This document shows positions 27,520 to 36,844 of a DNA stretch of 64,000 bases, piece after piece. The notes under the pieces are model-generated. The model saw only the letters and a program-made list of their open reading frames with translations, was not told the origin of the DNA and made no database searches. The stretch is taken from assembly GCF_002086695.1 (NCBI RefSeq), contig NZ_MVIH01000012.1:109767-173766 (forward strand), given 5' to 3'. The translations under genes and the position numbers were made by a program. Every line of letters begins with the position of its first letter. Positions within the stretch are counted from its first letter, which is position 1. The stretch is from Mycolicibacterium rhodesiae. GTDB taxonomy: Bacteria > Actinomycetota > Actinomycetes > Mycobacteriales > Mycobacteriaceae.

Positions 27520-28244
27520 CCGGGAGTGGGTCCCTCCTCACCCCCGGGGAGGGGCCCGCCCCCGCGTCGCCCACGCCAGCCGCGATACCCGCGGTGGGCG
27601 GCGAACGCGCCGATGATCGCGGTGATGCACCACACGGCGATAGCGGTATAGCCCAGCGGCGAGGACAGGTCCGAAATCGACGCGCCCAGCGCGGTATACA
27701 CGAAGGCGCGCGGTGCGGATCCGACGAACGCTCCAACCGCCATCTGCCACAACGGCATTCCGAACGCGCCGAATGCGTAGGACGCCAGCGCATCGGAGAT
27801 GCCCGGCACGAACCGCTGTCCGACCACTGCCCATAGGCCGCGGCGCTGGATCTGCGAATCGATGCGGGCCGACCAGTCGGGGCCGAGCAGAGCCCGGGCA
27901 CTGTCGCGACCCGCTCGCCTGCCCAGCAGGGCGGCGATGACGGCCGTCAAGACCGTCGAACCGAGAGTGACGAACGTGCCCACCAGCGGCCCGAACAACA
28001 CGCCGCTGCCGGCGGCCAGCAGCGGGCCCGGAACGAACACGGCGGCCAATCCCGCTGACACCACGACGTAAACCAGGGGAGCGGCGGGGCCGGTCGCCGA
28101 TACCGCGGCGCGCACACCGGCCGGATCGATGACCTTGGACACCGCAACGAGGTAGAACAGCGTCAGCAGGGCCGCGACGAACAGCACGAGCCGCAGCACG
28201 TGCGGCCACCGCCGGGTTGCGGGCGGTTCGGAGTCGTCGGCCAT
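27516..28244 (-). CDS. TVP38/TMEM64 (DedA-superfamily) membrane protein
   Basis: 242 residues. Hydrophobic segments near 16-34, 52-75, 85-108, 150-180 and 195-215; the loop GSGVLFGPLVGTFVTLGSTV and the GRRAGRD and RFVPGISDALASYAFG motifs are those of the VTT/DedA domain, which acts in lipid scrambling in relatives. The C-terminal tail is Gly/Arg-rich and probably disordered. Start ATG 28244 is 1 base before the stop of the thioesterase-like gene, so this is the third gene of an HxlR-thioesterase-TVP38 operon. Confidence 0.8.
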   Translation of the reverse strand: MADDSEPPATRRWPHVLRLVLFVAALLTLFYLVAVSKVIDPAGVRAAVSATGPAAPLVYVVVSAGLAAVFVPGPLLAAGSGVLFGPLVGTFVTLGSTVLTAVIAALLGRRAGRDSARALLGPDWSARIDSQIQRRGLWAVVGQRFVPGISDALASYAFGAFGMPLWQMAVGAFVGSAPRAFVYTALGASISDLSSPLGYTAIAVWCITAIIGAFAAHRGYRGWRGRRGGGPLPGGEEGPTPG

Positions 28245-29057
28245 TCAGTCTTTGTAGTAGACGATCTGGTGGCTGGTCGCCAGTAGGGTCCCGTTGCGGC
28301 CCCAGATCTGCGCGGTCTGATCGAAGTATCCGCGGGCGAAACGCTGGGCGTGCGCACTGGCCAGGACGTAGTCGGTGCCTTGCTCGGCGAGTTCGGCGCC
28401 ATCGACGTGGAAGTAGGTGGTCAGCGAGATGGTGCCGGCCGGCAGCATCCGGCCGCGGCGCAGGAACACTCGCGGGTAGAACACGTCGGAGATGGCAGTG
28501 AGCGCGGGGAAGTCGAGTACACGGGACGGTCGTTGCCGGACCCACAGCGTCGTCGTGGACGATGCGCTCTCCTCGGATTCGGCCGGTAATCCGCCGCGCA
28601 CGTAGTGCATGTCATAGTTGCGCATCCACGGCACCATCTCGGGAGCTGTTGTGTGCGAGAGGGTCTCGGGGGCCGGCGCATCGGGCATGGTGAGTTCGGT
28701 ATCGGACCAGGCGTCACGGCGGACACCGAAGACGGCGGTAGCGGTAGTCGTCGGGCCGTGGTCCTGGGAGACCTCGGCGGTCCAGTGCTGATTGGTCCGG
28801 TTGGTGCGCGCGGCCCGCACGGCGATGTCGAAGGTGCCGTCGTTTACCGGCGCGAGATAGTTGACGGTCAGGGCGACGGGCTCGCCAATCCGGTCCGGGT
28901 GTCGGGAGATCGCACGAACAACCGCGGCGGCGGTCACCCCGCCGAACGGGCCCACCATGTTCGCGTACTCCGGCGTGGTGTGACCCGCGAAATGCCCATT
29001 GTCGTTGTCTGACAGGCTGATTGCGGTGTCGAAAGCGTGGGTGGTGGGCATGGTCAT
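28245..29057 (-). CDS. TesB-like acyl-CoA thioesterase family protein
   Basis: 270 residues from ATG 29057 with GAGG upstream; the ATG overlaps the HxlR gene stop. Double-hotdog fold: HFAGHTTPEYANMVGPFGGVTAAAV in the first half (hot-dog helix with Gly-rich end) and TTYFHVDGAELAEQGTDYVL, then SHQIVYYKD at the end of the second. The family hydrolyses acyl-CoA thioesters in the cytoplasm; mycobacterial members act in lipid metabolism. Chain-length preference cannot be read from sequence. Probably controlled by the upstream HxlR protein. Confidence 0.75.
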   Translation of the reverse strand: MTMPTTHAFDTAISLSDNDNGHFAGHTTPEYANMVGPFGGVTAAAVVRAISRHPDRIGEPVALTVNYLAPVNDGTFDIAVRAARTNRTNQHWTAEVSQDHGPTTTATAVFGVRRDAWSDTELTMPDAPAPETLSHTTAPEMVPWMRNYDMHYVRGGLPAESEESASSTTTLWVRQRPSRVLDFPALTAISDVFYPRVFLRRGRMLPAGTISLTTYFHVDGAELAEQGTDYVLASAHAQRFARGYFDQTAQIWGRNGTLLATSHQIVYYKD

Positions 29058-29545
29058 CGCCTCGTCTTTCCGGTCTTGGCTGGGCGTGCGCCGGGGCCTG
29101 GCCGCGGCTCGGTGTCGTGGGCGGTCAGCGGGGTGTGGTCGTCGCGACATTGCAGAACCAGTTCGACCGGATGGCCGCACTCTCGGTGCACGACCTCGAC
29201 CGGTGGGCCGGCCGCGTCGGCCTCCCACTTGTCGCCCCAGTGCATCAGCGCGATCACGGCCGGCAACAGGTCCCGGCCCTTGTCGGTGAGCCGGTACTCG
29301 TGACGCTCTCGTTGGCCCGGCTCCTGATAGGGCGCCTTCCGCAGCACGCCAGCCGCGACAAGGGTGTTCAGGCGGTCGGTGAGAACCTGGCGGGGGCAGC
29401 CGATGCGGCTCTGAAACCGCTCGAAGCGCCGCGCGCCGTACAGCGCCTCACGCAGCACCAACAACGTCCACTTCTCGCCGACGATGTCCAGTGCTCGCTT
29501 GACCGAACAGTTTTCGGCACTGATCTGGTCACGATCGACGGGCAC
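29054..29545 (-). CDS. HxlR family winged-helix regulator
   Basis: 163 residues from GTG 29545. HxlR signature NCSVKRALDIVGEKWTLLVL and RRFERFQSRIGCPRQVLTDR, with the MarR-like wing GQRERHEYRLTDKGRDLLP. HxlR proteins bind DNA as dimers and sense electrophiles or redox through N-terminal Cys (here Cys13; also Cys49). First gene of the operon, with a promoter that looks leaderless. The C-terminal 20 residues are Pro/Arg-rich. Confidence 0.85.
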   Translation of the reverse strand: MPVDRDQISAENCSVKRALDIVGEKWTLLVLREALYGARRFERFQSRIGCPRQVLTDRLNTLVAAGVLRKAPYQEPGQRERHEYRLTDKGRDLLPAVIALMHWGDKWEADAAGPPVEVVHRECGHPVELVLQCRDDHTPLTAHDTEPRPGPGARPAKTGKTRR

Positions 29546-29551
29546 TGTGCC

Positions 29552-29557
29552 AGGCTA
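29552..29557 (-). promoter_or_regulatory. Candidate leaderless -10 for the HxlR gene
   Basis: On the minus strand TAGCCT is followed after 6 nt by the GTG start, the usual leaderless geometry in mycobacteria. A second candidate, CATAAT, lies 17-23 bp further upstream with an AGTC/GACT inverted repeat (29562-29565, 29575-29578) that could be an operator. Confidence 0.4.
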
Positions 29558-29619
29558 GCAGAGTCTGAATTATGGACTGAGGGAGGCCGCTCACCACTCG
29601 GAAGTGGCGTTCGGTGAAT

Positions 29620-31251
29620 CTAGACCAGTGTGGCCTTGAGCGACGACAGGTCGGTCTCCATCAACACGACGTTGTAGTTGCCCCACAGCGACATATTCCA
29701 GTACAGCGTGCTGTCGTCCGGATTTCCGTTGCCGTCGACCAGCTTTCCGGTGCCCGACCACGGATGGATCATCGGCGCGTACAGCCCCGGATACGTCGCG
29801 GACGTCGCCACCGTGATCGGTGCCGACCATGCGTCCTCGGGGGAGTCGGCGTAGCGCATCTTGACGTTGTTGTTGCCGTCGGCGTACATCATCACGTACT
29901 TGCCCAGATAGTCGTTGTACTGGACCGACATCTCGCTGACGTTGCCGCCGGTCTTGGCACCGAACAGGCCGCCCAGCATCCCACCCAGCACCTTCGGGTT
30001 GTTCGCCCAGTCGATGACCGGTCCGAAAAGCCCTGCGGAACGGGTGGAATCGCCGATGATCGGCGTGGCGGCGACGGGCTTGCCGGTGATCCAGGTGCTC
30101 GTGGTCGCGTTCCAGTACTGGTACTTGGCGAGGTTGTTCACGTCGTCGACGGCGACCCGGGAGAGATAGGCCGAGCCGGCGCGACCCGACGGGGTGCCGA
30201 ACGCGTAGAGGTACTGGGTGTCGCCCTCGGCAACCTGATCGGCGGGCTGCAGGACATAGGCCGCCTGCTGGAAGTTCTGGTTGCCGGGGACGTAGGGCTT
30301 CGTCGAGCCGAACCAGCTCGCCGAGCGGATGGTCGACCGCTGCAGCACCCACTTGTCGGTGGCTGGGTCGTACATCGAGATGGCCGAGTAATTGGTGGTC
30401 CAGCGCCCCGGGGTGTCCCACGACTTGACCGACATGTAGTTGACGTACTGCTCGTTGTTCACCGAGATGGCCGACGTCGGGATGACCGTCACCTCCGAAC
30501 CCAGGAACGGGAACAGCACGCCGGAATTGCGCGGGATGAATTGGTAGGCGTACCCGGTCTGCAGCAGGGTCAGGCCGTTGGTCAGGTTCTTGTCCTGGCT
30601 GAGCAACAGGACATTCGAGCGCCAGTCGCCGGTCATGCCCGGCGCGCTGAAGGTGTCACCGAACGCCAGCTGGATGTTGCCGGTCAGCCCGTTCTCCCAC
30701 ATGATGCCGAGGTCGGTGCCGTAGATCCCGAAGCCCTTGGTGTTGTTCGTCTGGGGCCATCCGATGCCGGGGTAGGCATTGTTCGCCTGTCCGGTCACCC
30801 AGCCGACCGGATACGACGGGATGGTCGTGGGTGCTGTCGCCACGGCAGCTGCCTGGCGCTGGGAGGTTGCCACGCCCTTGGGTTCGGTTGTCACGCCGAC
30901 TGCGGACAACAGCTTGGTGACGACCTTCGGTGCGGTGGGCTTCGGCGCGGCACTGGCCGCGCCGGCCTTGGGTATCGCGGTGGCCTCGGGCGCCTTGGTG
31001 GCGCTGCGCACGGTCAGCTTGTTCGACGTGCGGGCCGACGACGCGGTGGCCTTGGGCTTCGACGGTCCGGAGGAGCCGGTGCTGGACGAGCTGTGCGACG
31101 AGCTGTGCGACGACGAGCCAGAGTCGCTCGAGCCGGACCCCTCCGCCCAGGCCGCGCCGGCGCCGGCGAGGATCGCCACCCCGACACCCAATCCCACTGC
31201 CAGGCCACCGATGCGGCCCACATACGCCGAGGCATTATTCGTCGAACCCAT
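29620..31251 (-). CDS. Secreted DUF4185 (GH183-type) protein, candidate D-arabinan hydrolase
   Basis: 543 residues from ATG 31251, SD AAGGGG. Signal segment YVGRIGGLAVGLGVG...AWA (about 1-36), typical of mycobacterial surface proteins, then a Ser-rich and Ala/Lys-rich linker (to about 140). The catalytic-type domain (about 150-543) is DUF4185: IYGTDLGIMWENG, LAFGDTFSAPG, NYSAISMYD, YWNMSLWGNYNVVLMETDL. DUF4185 proteins form a five-bladed propeller, and some (GH183, including Mtb Rv3707c) cleave the D-arabinan of arabinogalactan or lipoarabinomannan. The acidic pair in GTDLG and GDTF is present. Activity here is inference from family. Confidence 0.75.
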   Translation of the reverse strand: MGSTNNASAYVGRIGGLAVGLGVGVAILAGAGAAWAEGSGSSDSGSSSHSSSHSSSSTGSSGPSKPKATASSARTSNKLTVRSATKAPEATAIPKAGAASAAPKPTAPKVVTKLLSAVGVTTEPKGVATSQRQAAAVATAPTTIPSYPVGWVTGQANNAYPGIGWPQTNNTKGFGIYGTDLGIMWENGLTGNIQLAFGDTFSAPGMTGDWRSNVLLLSQDKNLTNGLTLLQTGYAYQFIPRNSGVLFPFLGSEVTVIPTSAISVNNEQYVNYMSVKSWDTPGRWTTNYSAISMYDPATDKWVLQRSTIRSASWFGSTKPYVPGNQNFQQAAYVLQPADQVAEGDTQYLYAFGTPSGRAGSAYLSRVAVDDVNNLAKYQYWNATTSTWITGKPVAATPIIGDSTRSAGLFGPVIDWANNPKVLGGMLGGLFGAKTGGNVSEMSVQYNDYLGKYVMMYADGNNNVKMRYADSPEDAWSAPITVATSATYPGLYAPMIHPWSGTGKLVDGNGNPDDSTLYWNMSLWGNYNVVLMETDLSSLKATLV

Positions 31252-31572
31252 GACTGCTTCCCCTTAGAAAACGCTGAGAAGACGGTACCGCACCTGGCAA
31301 ACCCCGTGGCCGACTCGGAGTCACAAGTCTGCAAACAAATTCACTGGGCATGCAACGACGAGAAGCCGCTCGGCCTTGGTGATCACGGCCGGCGGGTCGT
31401 CACCCCGGCGAACCCGCCGGACGGCGTCGCGGAGCTGCGAGGAAACACGGACATCGGCACGAATGTTTGCCAATCCCGGCCGTCCGTGGCAAGATCTCCG
31501 CTTGAACAGGCATTCAGGCCTATCTAAGGCCCCCGGCGAGGGCGAGATCGCCGCATTCGGTAAAGGATTTTC
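31252..31572. other. Intergenic region between two divergent secreted-protein genes
   Basis: 321 bp between the DUF4185 gene (minus) and a lipoprotein gene (plus). It must hold both promoters. I see no hairpin, repeat, RNA or small gene I can support. Confidence 0.5.
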
Positions 31573-31848
31573 ATGAATTCGCCCTCTGTTTCCGCCCGTA
31601 TCGCTGCGGTCATCGGTGGTGCCGCCCTCGTTGCCATGGCGTCGTTCGTCGCGTCCTGCAGCAAGAACGAGAACCCGGCACCGTCGCCGTCGGTCTCGAC
31701 CACGACGTCACCGAGCCCGTCGGCCACCCCCACCGAGAAGGGGCTCAACCCGTCGAACCCCAACAAGTTCAGCCCGACGGTGATCGCTCCGCCGGCCCCA
31801 ACCGACTCGGGTGGCAATCACCACCACGGCCTCAACGGGATTGGCTGA
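31573..31848 (+). CDS. Small Pro/Ser-rich lipoprotein
   Basis: 91 residues from ATG 31573 with AAAGGA upstream. Lipobox FVASC with Cys at residue 29, then a Pro/Ser/Thr-rich disordered segment (PSPSVSTTTSPSPS) and a short C-terminal part ending NHHHGLNGIG. There is no folded domain. Overlaps the convergent SRPBCC gene by 17 bp. Confidence 0.75.
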   Translation: MNSPSVSARIAAVIGGAALVAMASFVASCSKNENPAPSPSVSTTTSPSPSATPTEKGLNPSNPNKFSPTVIAPPAPTDSGGNHHHGLNGIG

Positions 31849-32305
31849 GCTCCCGCGCGATAGCGGCGTGATACCGGTCGATATTGGCCGGGTTGACGAT
31901 TCGGAAGAAGCCGTCGGGCATCGGGGCGTCCTTGGGCGCCTCGATGGTCATCGTGCGAGTGAACAATGTGATGTCCGCTCCTGGCGTGGTGAAGTGGTAT
32001 TCGACGGTGATCCGCCCCTCCATTCCGCCGTTGCCCTCCCGGTCGTGGCCCAGTCGGCCCACCGACGTGAACACCCACAGCTTCGGTCGCACGGCGATCG
32101 CCAGGTGCCACGTGAAGATCCGGTCTCCGTCGGGGCCGCCTTCTTCCCACGTATCGCCTACGGCCAGTGGCAGCGTGTCCAGCTTCCCCACGTAGCTGCT
32201 GCCGGGGTAGGTCTTGGTCCAGTTGGCGGGATTGGTGACGAAGTCGTAGATCGTCTCCGGCGATTGACTGAACGCCGTCTCCGAGCTGGTGGTCACGATG
32301 CCCAA
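31832..32305 (-). CDS. SRPBCC family protein
   Basis: 157 residues from a TTG at 32305, with AAGG 8 nt upstream; a GTG at 32296 is the alternative. A 274-residue frame to 32656 exists but its extra N-terminus is antisense to the next gene. START/SRPBCC features: SETAFSQSPETIYDFVTNPANW at the N-terminus, alternating strands (ITVEYHFTTPGADITLFTRTMT) and a C-terminal helix (NIDRYHAAIARELSQ). Binds hydrophobic ligands in relatives; ligand unknown. Confidence 0.75.
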   Translation of the reverse strand: MGIVTTSSETAFSQSPETIYDFVTNPANWTKTYPGSSYVGKLDTLPLAVGDTWEEGGPDGDRIFTWHLAIAVRPKLWVFTSVGRLGHDREGNGGMEGRITVEYHFTTPGADITLFTRTMTIEAPKDAPMPDGFFRIVNPANIDRYHAAIARELSQSR

Positions 32306-32384
32306 TTGCGTTGCCTTTCGCGTCGGCTGTCCGCGCAGTTTACACTTTCTCTCTAATTTGTAACTCCGCGTGTCCCGGCGGGGG

Positions 32385-32390
32385 TATGGT
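32385..32390 (+). promoter_or_regulatory. Leaderless -10 of the phosphotransferase gene
   Basis: TATGGT followed by 6 nt and GTG (32397). It supports the GTG at 32397 rather than the upstream GTG at 32370 as start. Confidence 0.45.
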
Positions 32391-32396
32391 CCTCCG

Positions 32397-33521
32397 GTGC
32401 GTTCAGCTGCACGCTTCGGCGTCCATCTCGGCCGCGGTGTGCGGCGTCTTGCCTTCGACTCGGTCCTCGGTGCTAGGCGGTCGTTTCCGCGTCGGATCGC
32501 CGACCTGACGCCAACGGCGTTGTCCGAGATCATCGGCCGCCCTGTCGACTCGGTGGCCGTCCTGGACGGCGCGGCCGGCACGTCGAGCCGGGCCCGTCTC
32601 GGCCTCACCGGTGTCGACGTGCCGTCATCGGTGTTCGTGAAGATGACCGCTGCCACCGCCGGAATCAGAATGCTGGGGGAGTTGGCCGGCCTCGGGGAGA
32701 CCGAGGCTCGGTTCTACCGGGAGTTGGCACCAGAACTCGGATCCGGGATTCCGAAGTCATACGGCTCGGCATTCGACTCACTGACGGGCCGGTTCGTGAT
32801 CGTGCTGGAGGACATGTCCCGCACGCCGTGCGAGTTCCCCGACACCCTGCACCCGTTGTCCACCGATCAGATGGCGCAAGTCGTCGAATCTCTCGCCGGA
32901 CTGCACGCGACGTTCTGGGGCCGGTTACCGCAAAAGTCAGGTGGCAGTGGTCAATTCGGCTGGCTGATAGCCCCGTCGGATGACCCGGCCAATCTCATCA
33001 CGCCCACGGTGATGCGGGCATCCGCGCGGCGGCTGGCCGGCTCGACGACAATACCCGTGCACGCCGGGCGCTACATTTGGGAGAACTTTCCCACCGTCGT
33101 CGAGCTGATCGACAGCGGTCCGCACACGGTGTTGCACGGTGACTCCCATCCCGGAAACACGTTCTTCCGCAACGGACATGCCGGATTGCTGGACTGGCAG
33201 GTGGTCCGCCGCGGTCATCCGTCACGCGATCTGGCCTACGCGATCGTGCTGGGCACGCCCGTCGTCGATCGCGGGACTGTCGAGCACGAACTGCTCGATA
33301 CGTATCGGAATGCACTCGCAGGCCGGGGCGGCCCGAGACTCGACCGTGACGACCTGTGGATGCGATACCGGCAAGCCGTTGTGCACCCGTATCTTTCGGC
33401 GCTGGCCACCGCGGGCCTCGGCGGTATGCAGTCCGAAGGCATTGCCCTGGAGGGTCTACGGCGTGCGGTAACGGCAGTCGAGGAACTGGAGACCGTCACC
33501 GCGCTGCAGCACGCGGGCTGA
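32397..33521 (+). CDS. Aminoglycoside-phosphotransferase-fold kinase
   Basis: 374 residues from GTG 32397 (383 from GTG 32370). Protein-kinase-like fold of the APH/choline-kinase group: Lys in SVFVKMTAA, HGDSHPGN catalytic loop (Asp-His-Asn), then the metal-binding LLDWQVVRRGHPSRDLAY. The order and spacing fit the phosphotransferase families that include ecdysteroid-kinase-like proteins of actinobacteria. Substrate unknown; relatives phosphorylate small hydroxylated molecules or sit in steroid and fatty acid loci. Ends 3 bp from the convergent small secreted protein gene. Confidence 0.78.
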   Translation: MRSAARFGVHLGRGVRRLAFDSVLGARRSFPRRIADLTPTALSEIIGRPVDSVAVLDGAAGTSSRARLGLTGVDVPSSVFVKMTAATAGIRMLGELAGLGETEARFYRELAPELGSGIPKSYGSAFDSLTGRFVIVLEDMSRTPCEFPDTLHPLSTDQMAQVVESLAGLHATFWGRLPQKSGGSGQFGWLIAPSDDPANLITPTVMRASARRLAGSTTIPVHAGRYIWENFPTVVELIDSGPHTVLHGDSHPGNTFFRNGHAGLLDWQVVRRGHPSRDLAYAIVLGTPVVDRGTVEHELLDTYRNALAGRGGPRLDRDDLWMRYRQAVVHPYLSALATAGLGGMQSEGIALEGLRRAVTAVEELETVTALQHAG

Positions 33522-33523
33522 AG

Positions 33524-33811
33524 CTACTTGGGGCAGTTGATGGTGACGTAGGCGAGGCCCTGGCTGCCGGCCGACCCTGTGGTGTTGATATCGGTCACTG
33601 TGCATTGCGACAGCGGGGACAGCGGTGCGCCGTTCTCGTACTGCAGCTGCACGTCGTAACCCGCGGCGTCGAGATCACGGATGGTGGCGGCGGCCGATTC
33701 CGATCCCGGTTCCGGGATGCTCGGGGGATCGGCAACGGCCAACGGGGCCAGCACAATCGACGTACCCACACCAATCAGCAGTGTTGCGATGCAGCGCAGT
33801 TCGAGCGACAT
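33524..33811 (-). CDS. Small secreted protein of unknown function
   Basis: 95 residues from ATG 33811, AAGGA 5 nt upstream. Signal peptide ends near LAPLAVADPP (about residue 27). The mature part has two Cys (SQCTVTDI and ITINCPK type), likely one disulfide, and a YDVQLQYENGAPLSPLS strand pattern resembling mycobacterial small secreted proteins of unknown function. No enzyme motif. Confidence 0.7.
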   Translation of the reverse strand: MSLELRCIATLLIGVGTSIVLAPLAVADPPSIPEPGSESAAATIRDLDAAGYDVQLQYENGAPLSPLSQCTVTDINTTGSAGSQGLAYVTINCPK

Positions 33812-33955
33812 CAAAGTCCTTCCATCGACGGCCGGCCTTCAGGGCTGCCGTCAAGGATGACAGCAAAGTCATGGCCGGACTTGCCACTGTGCAAACAGCG
33901 GCTGAACAGGTGTCGAACAGCCGACGACTCGCCAGCTCGGATCAGACCCAAACGA

Positions 33956-36844
33956 TCAGGTCGGGCCGCCCGGGGTGTTCGCGTCCACCGGCCGCCGGTC
34001 GGCCGCCTCCTGCGGCGTCGGCCACGACTCCGGCAGCGGACGTTGACGCACCCGCTGCGGCCACCAGAACCACCGGCCCAGCAGCGCGGCGATCGACGGT
34101 GTCATGAACGAGCGAATCACCAGGGTGTCGAACAACAGGCCCAGGGCGATCGTCGTCCCCACCTGTCCACCGACCCTAAGGGGACTGACCGCCATCGACG
34201 CCATGGTGAAGGCGAAGACCAGCCCGGCCGACGTCACCACCGATCCACTGCCGCCCATCGCCCGGATGATGCCGGTGTTGAGCCCGGCGTGTATCTCTTC
34301 CTTGAACCGGGCGACCAGAAGCAGGTTGTAGTCCGATCCCACCGCCAACAGGATGATCACCGCCATCGCGATGACAAGCCAGTGCAACGGCTGACCCAGA
34401 ATGTGTTGCCACAGAAGGACTGACAACCCGAACGACGCACCGAGCGACAGCACCACCGTGCCGACGATCACCGCCGCCGCCACGACGCTTCGGGTGATCA
34501 CCAACATGATGATGAAGATCAGGCACAGCGCAGCGATGCCGGCGATCATCAAGTCGTAGTTCGCGCCTTCCTGCATGTCCTTGTACACCGACGCCGTACC
34601 GCCGAGATAGACCCTCGAGCCTTCCAGCGGGGTGCCCTTGATCGCCTCGAATGCGGCGTTCTTGATCTTGTCGATATGTGAGATGCCTTCTGGCGTTGCG
34701 GGATCTCCTTCGTGGGAGATGATGAACCGCACCGCTTTTCCGTCCGGCGAGACGAACATCTTCAGGCCGCGCTTGAATTCCGGGTTGTCGAACACCTCGG
34801 GCGGCAGATAGAAGGAGTCGTCGTTCTTCGACGCGTCGTACGCCTGCCCCAGTGCCGTGGCGTTCTGCTGCATGGCGTCCATCTGGTCCTGCAGCCCGCC
34901 CATCGTCGACTGCATGGTCAACATGGTGGTCTTCATGGTCTTCATGGTCGCGATCATCGGCGGCATGACTTCGAGCATCTTGGGCATCAGGACGTCGAGC
35001 CTGTCCATATCGACCACCAGCGCCCCGAGATCGTCACTGAGCGTGTCGATTCCGTCGAGCGAGTCGAAGATCGAGCGCATCGACCAGCAGATCGGGATGT
35101 CGAAGCAGTGCGGCTCCCAATAGAGGTAGTTGCGAATCGGCCGGAAGAAATCGTCGAAATCGGAGATGTTGTCCCGGATCTCGTTCGTATCGGCCACCAT
35201 CTGCTTGGTCTTGCCCACCATGCTGTGGGTGATCCCGACCATCTCTTTGGTCAGCGCCAGCATGCGCTCCATCGTGTCGATGGTGACCTGTAATTCGTCG
35301 CCCATCTTCAGCATGTCCTTCATGCGGTCCTGCAGATAGGACATGTTCATCGTCTGGTTGGTGCCCTGCATGCTGATGATGAACGGGATCGAGGTGTGTT
35401 CGATCGGGGTGCCGAGCGGGCGCGTGATCGTCTGCACCCGACCGATGCCCGGAATGTGGAAGACGGTCTTGGCGATTCGGTCGATGACGAGCATGTCGGC
35501 CGGGTTCCGCACATCGTGGTCGGTTTCGATCAGCAGTAGCTCGGGATTCATCCGGGCTTGCGGGAAATGCCGGTCGGCGGCCGCGTAACCCTGGTTGGCG
35601 GGGATGCTGCCCGGCAGGTAGTAGCGGTCGTTGTAGTTGGTCTTGTAGGACGGAAGCGCCAGCAGCCCGATCAACGACAGCGCGATCGAGGCGACCAGGA
35701 TCGGTCCGGGCCAGCGGACCACCGCGGCGCCGACGCGTCGCCAGGTGCGGGTGTTCATCTTCCGCTTGGGCTCGAACAGTCCGAACCGGCCGCCGATCGA
35801 GATGACGGCCGCGCCGAGCGTCAGTGCTGCGATGACCACGACGAGCATGCCGATGGCCAGCGGGAAGCCCAGCGATTGGAAGTACGGCAGCCGGGTGAAG
35901 TGCAGGCAGAATGTCGCGCCTGCGATGGTCAGGCCCGAGCCAAGGATCACGTGCGAGGTGCCGTGATACATGGAGTAGAAGGCCGTCTCGCGGTCCTCAC
36001 CGGCCAGCCTCGCCTCGTGATAGCGACCGATCAGGAATATCGCGTAGTCGGTCGCGGCGGCGATGGCCAAGGTCGCGAGCAGGTTCACCGCGAACGTCGA
36101 CAGGCCGATGAGTTCGTAGTGGCCGAGGAAGGCGATGACCCCTCGGGCCGCGGTGAGCTCGGTGAACACCATGACGAGCACGAGGATCACCGTCGTGATC
36201 GATCGGTAGACCAGCAGCAGCATCACGAAGATCACGCCGATCGTGATGGCCTCGATCAGCTTGACCGCCGAGTCACCTGCGTTGTGTTGGTCGTGGCTCA
36301 ACGCGGTCGGTCCGGTGACGTAGACCTTTATCCCTGCGGGCGGGGGATTGTCGTTGACGATCTTGGTGACCGCGTCGATCGATTCGTTGGCCAGGGCCTC
36401 GCCCTGGTTGCCCGCAAGGTAGAGCTGGACGTAGGCGGCTTTGCCGTCCGCGCTCTGGGAGCCGGCGGCGGTCAGCGGGTCGCCCCAGAAGTCCTGGATG
36501 TGCTCGACGTGCTTGGTGTCGGCGCGCAGCTTCTGCATCAAGCTGTCGTAGTAGTGGTGTGCCTCAGGGCCCAGCTGCTGATCGCCCTCGAGGAGCACCA
36601 TCGCGCTGCTGTTGGAGTCGAACTCCTGAAAGTCCTTGCCGACCTTCTTCATCGCCTTCATCGATGGCGCGTCCTCAGGCGCCAGCGAGACCGTGTGCTC
36701 CTGGCTCACCTGTTCCAGCGACGGCACCGCGACACTGAGCACGACGACAAGACCCAGCCAGAGCAGGACGATCGGCACCGAGAACGCCCGGACGAATCGG
36801 GGGATCAAGGGATTCTTCTTGGGCGGGGTCTGCAGGTCGATCAT
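33956..36844 (-). CDS. MmpL family RND transporter, partner of MmpS
   Basis: 962 residues from ATG 36844, whose ATGA overlaps the mmpS stop. Twelve-TM RND layout with proton-relay pairs AATDYAIFLIG and GSDYNLLLVA, two periplasmic porter domains and the coiled-coil hairpin plus CFDICIW-like CFDIPICW segment of the MmpL4/5 group. More distant from the tandem pair at 17-23 kb than those are from each other. With its MmpS it should form a complete exporter for a lipid, siderophore or drug; substrate not predictable. The C-terminus is Pro-rich (residues 940-962). Confidence 0.9.
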   Translation of the reverse strand: MIDLQTPPKKNPLIPRFVRAFSVPIVLLWLGLVVVLSVAVPSLEQVSQEHTVSLAPEDAPSMKAMKKVGKDFQEFDSNSSAMVLLEGDQQLGPEAHHYYDSLMQKLRADTKHVEHIQDFWGDPLTAAGSQSADGKAAYVQLYLAGNQGEALANESIDAVTKIVNDNPPPAGIKVYVTGPTALSHDQHNAGDSAVKLIEAITIGVIFVMLLLVYRSITTVILVLVMVFTELTAARGVIAFLGHYELIGLSTFAVNLLATLAIAAATDYAIFLIGRYHEARLAGEDRETAFYSMYHGTSHVILGSGLTIAGATFCLHFTRLPYFQSLGFPLAIGMLVVVIAALTLGAAVISIGGRFGLFEPKRKMNTRTWRRVGAAVVRWPGPILVASIALSLIGLLALPSYKTNYNDRYYLPGSIPANQGYAAADRHFPQARMNPELLLIETDHDVRNPADMLVIDRIAKTVFHIPGIGRVQTITRPLGTPIEHTSIPFIISMQGTNQTMNMSYLQDRMKDMLKMGDELQVTIDTMERMLALTKEMVGITHSMVGKTKQMVADTNEIRDNISDFDDFFRPIRNYLYWEPHCFDIPICWSMRSIFDSLDGIDTLSDDLGALVVDMDRLDVLMPKMLEVMPPMIATMKTMKTTMLTMQSTMGGLQDQMDAMQQNATALGQAYDASKNDDSFYLPPEVFDNPEFKRGLKMFVSPDGKAVRFIISHEGDPATPEGISHIDKIKNAAFEAIKGTPLEGSRVYLGGTASVYKDMQEGANYDLMIAGIAALCLIFIIMLVITRSVVAAAVIVGTVVLSLGASFGLSVLLWQHILGQPLHWLVIAMAVIILLAVGSDYNLLLVARFKEEIHAGLNTGIIRAMGGSGSVVTSAGLVFAFTMASMAVSPLRVGGQVGTTIALGLLFDTLVIRSFMTPSIAALLGRWFWWPQRVRQRPLPESWPTPQEAADRRPVDANTPGGPT

